Part shown: in pieces, positions 62,239-64,000 of the stretch | How the letters are laid out: the number at the start of each line of letters is the position of its first letter | Position numbering within the stretch: position 1 is the stretch's first letter | Program-made: the position numbers and the translations under genes | Notes under the pieces: generated by a model | The model's database searches: none | What the model was told of the DNA's origin: nothing | The model's input: only the letters and a program-made list of their open reading frames with translations | Assembly (NCBI RefSeq): GCF_002848135.1 | Contig: NZ_PKGB01000005.1 | Coordinates: 62,001-126,000 of the forward strand | Length of the DNA stretch: 64,000 nt | Source: Hydrogenovibrio sp. SC-1 | GTDB lineage: Bacteria > Pseudomonadota > Gammaproteobacteria > Thiomicrospirales > Thiomicrospiraceae | Reading direction: 5' to 3'

Positions 62239-63528
62239 TTAGACGGATTGAGCTGCAGCAATTTCACGTGCTGCGGCAAGTAGAGCCAAGCGCGCAACCA
62301 CGCCATAAGCATAAAAGCGATTCGGACCAGCATCGGGGGATTGATTTTGATCTGGCATCACACAGGCATTTTCAAATGACAAAGGTTCGAAATGCATGCC
62401 GGGAGAATTGAGATTGTCAGTCGCCTCTTTCCCGGTATGGACTCGGTAAAATCCACCAATGACTTGGTTGTGCATCATATAAACGACTGGTTCGGCCACT
62501 GCATCATCAATAGTTTCATGCGTATAAACCCCTTCTTGAACCAACATCTGTTCGGCCACGAGTCCTTCCTTGGCGGAAGACATTTTATTGCGTTGTTTGC
62601 GGTTTAATTGCAAAACATCATCCGCGGTTTTGACCGACATAATGGCCATGCCATAGGTGCCACTGTCTGATTTGACAATGACAAACGGTTTGCAGTCAAT
62701 GTCATGTTGTTCATAGTAGTGTTGTGTTTTCTGTAACACCTGGTTTACGGTTTCGGCTAACTGGTCAATGCCAGTTCTGTCTTTAAAATTAATGGGTCCG
62801 CATTGCTCAGATAAAGGGTTAATTAACCAAGGATCGATCTGAATCATTTGCGAAAATTCATTGGTAACATCGGTGTAAAAATTAAAGTGTTCCGTCTTGA
62901 AGCGAGTTGCCCAGCCCAAATCTAATGGCGGCAGAAGCGTTTGTTCAATTTCTTCTAAAATCTCAGGACGACCACTGGATAAATCATTATTCAGCAGTAC
63001 TGCACAAGGGAAAAAATCATTGACACCCACCCGTGCTCCTTGGCGTTTAAGCGGATGTTGGGTGATGGTCTTGCCGGATGGTAGGGTTAAATGGGTGGTT
63101 TCAGTTAAGTCTGGATTTAAGCTGCCAATATGGACTTCATAACCAGCAGAAGTAATGATTTCTTGTAATATGGCTAAGTTTTCTAAATAAAACTGGTTAC
63201 GCGTATGATTTTCAGGAATCAGTAATACGCCATCGGCAATTGGGCAAGCCTGTGTAATGGCATTTTGCGCAGCCTGAATCGCCAGAGGGCGTAAATCAGA
63301 GTGCAGGTTATTAAAGCCAGCTGGAAATAAATTAGTATCCACCGGTGCCAGTTTATAGCCTGCATTGCGCAGGTCTACTGACGCATAAAATGGAGCAGGC
63401 GTTTGTTTGAATTGTTTTCTGAACCAGCCTTCAATTTCCGCTTGATGATTTAACAGGTGTTGTTCCAATTCAAGTAGCGGGCCAGTGAGTGCAGTTTGTA
63501 AATGTGGCACTTGATGCGTAGAGGGCAT
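62239..63528 (-). CDS. gshA: Glutamate-cysteine ligase, proteobacterial GshA type
   Basis: First step of glutathione synthesis. 429 aa, of the GshA type found in sulfur oxidisers and some other proteobacteria, unlike the E. coli enzyme: YASVDLRNAGYKLAPVDTNLFPAGFNNL at the N-terminus (about residues 50-80), FVIVKSDSGTYGMAIM, and QEGVYTHETIDDAVAEPVVYM. I chose ATG 63528 over the TTG at 63540. With gshB it makes a dedicated glutathione operon. Confidence 0.92.
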   Translation of the reverse strand: MPSTHQVPHLQTALTGPLLELEQHLLNHQAEIEGWFRKQFKQTPAPFYASVDLRNAGYKLAPVDTNLFPAGFNNLHSDLRPLAIQAAQNAITQACPIADGVLLIPENHTRNQFYLENLAILQEIITSAGYEVHIGSLNPDLTETTHLTLPSGKTITQHPLKRQGARVGVNDFFPCAVLLNNDLSSGRPEILEEIEQTLLPPLDLGWATRFKTEHFNFYTDVTNEFSQMIQIDPWLINPLSEQCGPINFKDRTGIDQLAETVNQVLQKTQHYYEQHDIDCKPFVIVKSDSGTYGMAIMSVKTADDVLQLNRKQRNKMSSAKEGLVAEQMLVQEGVYTHETIDDAVAEPVVYMMHNQVIGGFYRVHTGKEATDNLNSPGMHFEPLSFENACVMPDQNQSPDAGPNRFYAYGVVARLALLAAAREIAAAQSV

Positions 63529-63610
63529 ATTTTTTCTCAAAAGTTGAAATGATAATGGGGGTTAATCAATCGATGTCAATATTATACAGAAGTGTTGATT
63601 TGAACAAAGT

Positions 63611-64000
63611 TTAAAAGTCACCCCACAGGGTTTGTAGGGCCGATAAAATGACCAGTCCTGCGGTTTCTGTGCGGAGGATTCGTGGACCTAACCGTAGGGG
63701 TTGCAAGCCTTTTTGACACGCTAAAGCCACTTCTTCTTCACTTAGTCCGCCCTCAGGGCCAATTAAAATGGCAAGCGGGTCATTCGTGGGAGGAGGGAGC
63801 TGTTTAAGGCTGAGGGCTGCGCTTGGCTCTAATACCAGCCCCTGTGTGTGTTCAGCTGAGGTGAGCCAGTCGGTAAAGGGTATGGGTGGCAAAATGGTAG
63901 GTAGGTGGTTACGGTTACTTTGCTCACAAGCTGAAATGGCTATGTCTTGCCATTGTTGTTGACGTTTAAGCTGCTTATCTGCACTCAGCTTGACATCACA
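63611..64000 (-). CDS. rsmE: 16S rRNA m3U1498 methyltransferase RsmE (5' part outside window)
   Basis: SPOUT-class methyltransferase. The frame is open to the window edge, so only the C-terminal ~129 residues are visible. WQDIAISACEQSNRNHLP near the edge, then the knot region ILIGPEGGLSEEEVALA and LGPRILRTETAGLVILSALQ, are diagnostic. A degenerate palindrome-like sequence (63651-63661) falls in its last codons. It lies 70 bp upstream of gshA on the same strand. Confidence 0.93.
   Translation of the reverse strand, partial: CDVKLSADKQLKRQQQWQDIAISACEQSNRNHLPTILPPIPFTDWLTSAEHTQGLVLEPSAALSLKQLPPPTNDPLAILIGPEGGLSEEEVALACQKGLQPLRLGPRILRTETAGLVILSALQTLWGDF

Noticed and set aside
63645-63666. Palindrome-like AAAATGACCAGTCCTGCGG at the end of rsmE
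   Set aside because: The core has two changes and the right arm is not T-rich, so it is too degenerate to count as a copy; it could be a decayed one.

Overview
The window reads as an ordinary chromosome segment of a moderately AT-rich gammaproteobacterium. Gene content and order point to a sulfur-oxidising, carbon-fixing relative of Thiomicrospira, Hydrogenovibrio or Thiomicrorhabdus: a lipoprotein alpha-carbonic anhydrase sits directly upstream of fructose-1,6-bisphosphatase, a proteobacterial-type gshA is paired with gshB, and there are MetX/MetW, FeoABC, GlnK/AmtB and many c-di-GMP genes. The genus is an inference from gene content; nothing in the window proves it. No insertion sequence, prophage, CRISPR array or rRNA was seen.

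Layout. 1-2.1 kb: end of glnS, then cysS, then a promoter/terminator pair that may encode a small RNA. 2.3-9.6 kb: slt, mltD, gloB, the divergent yafS-rnhA pair, an orphan compact flagellin and a hypothetical gene. 9.6-15.0 kb: nitrogen control (amtB, glnK with a sigma-54 type promoter, a membrane-anchored methyltransferase, glnE). 15.1-17.6 kb: ppa, fbp and carbonic anhydrase. 17.8-21.9 kb: a FIST-domain (NosP-like) sensor, a hybrid histidine kinase and folM. 21.9-26.0 kb: a DUF2202 lipoprotein gene and an outer-membrane-protein/DUF6502/DUF5666 operon that share an inverted-repeat operator. 26.2-29.2 kb: hemH, a TudS-DUF1722 fusion, a cold-shock gene and tRNA-Arg(CCG). 29.3-36.5 kb: signalling genes, namely a frameshifted CheB-CheR-PAS protein, a PAS-GGDEF-EAL protein broken at a run of nine G, and an intact membrane diguanylate cyclase. 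36.6-41.3 kb: rlmI, a hypothetical, lysA, lptM and an esterase. 41.3-44.8 kb: three PilZ-like proteins whose two c-di-GMP motifs are separated by about 200 residues. 44.9-47.8 kb: feoABC behind a Fur box. 47.8-53.2 kb: metW, metX, yggT, proC, glutamate dehydrogenase and cmoM. 53.3-56.8 kb: a hypothetical, yggS, ppk2 and small unknowns. 56.8-64 kb: a long minus-strand run, rsmE-gshA-gshB-apbE-algH-ruvX-pyrB-pyrC'-orf.

The most striking signal is not a gene. A palindrome with core CCAGGCCTGG occurs ten times exactly, plus about four times with one or two changes, spread at 2-10 kb intervals. Most copies have A-rich left and T-rich right arms (consensus AAAA-YNR-CCAGGCCTGG-YNR-TTTT). About half lie just after stop codons and half lie inside genes with the frame kept open. 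I know of no named element with this sequence. Other leads are the G9 tract in the GGDEF-EAL gene, the split PilZ family, the ATGTAA-N5-TTACAT operators, and a possibly leaderless feoA start.
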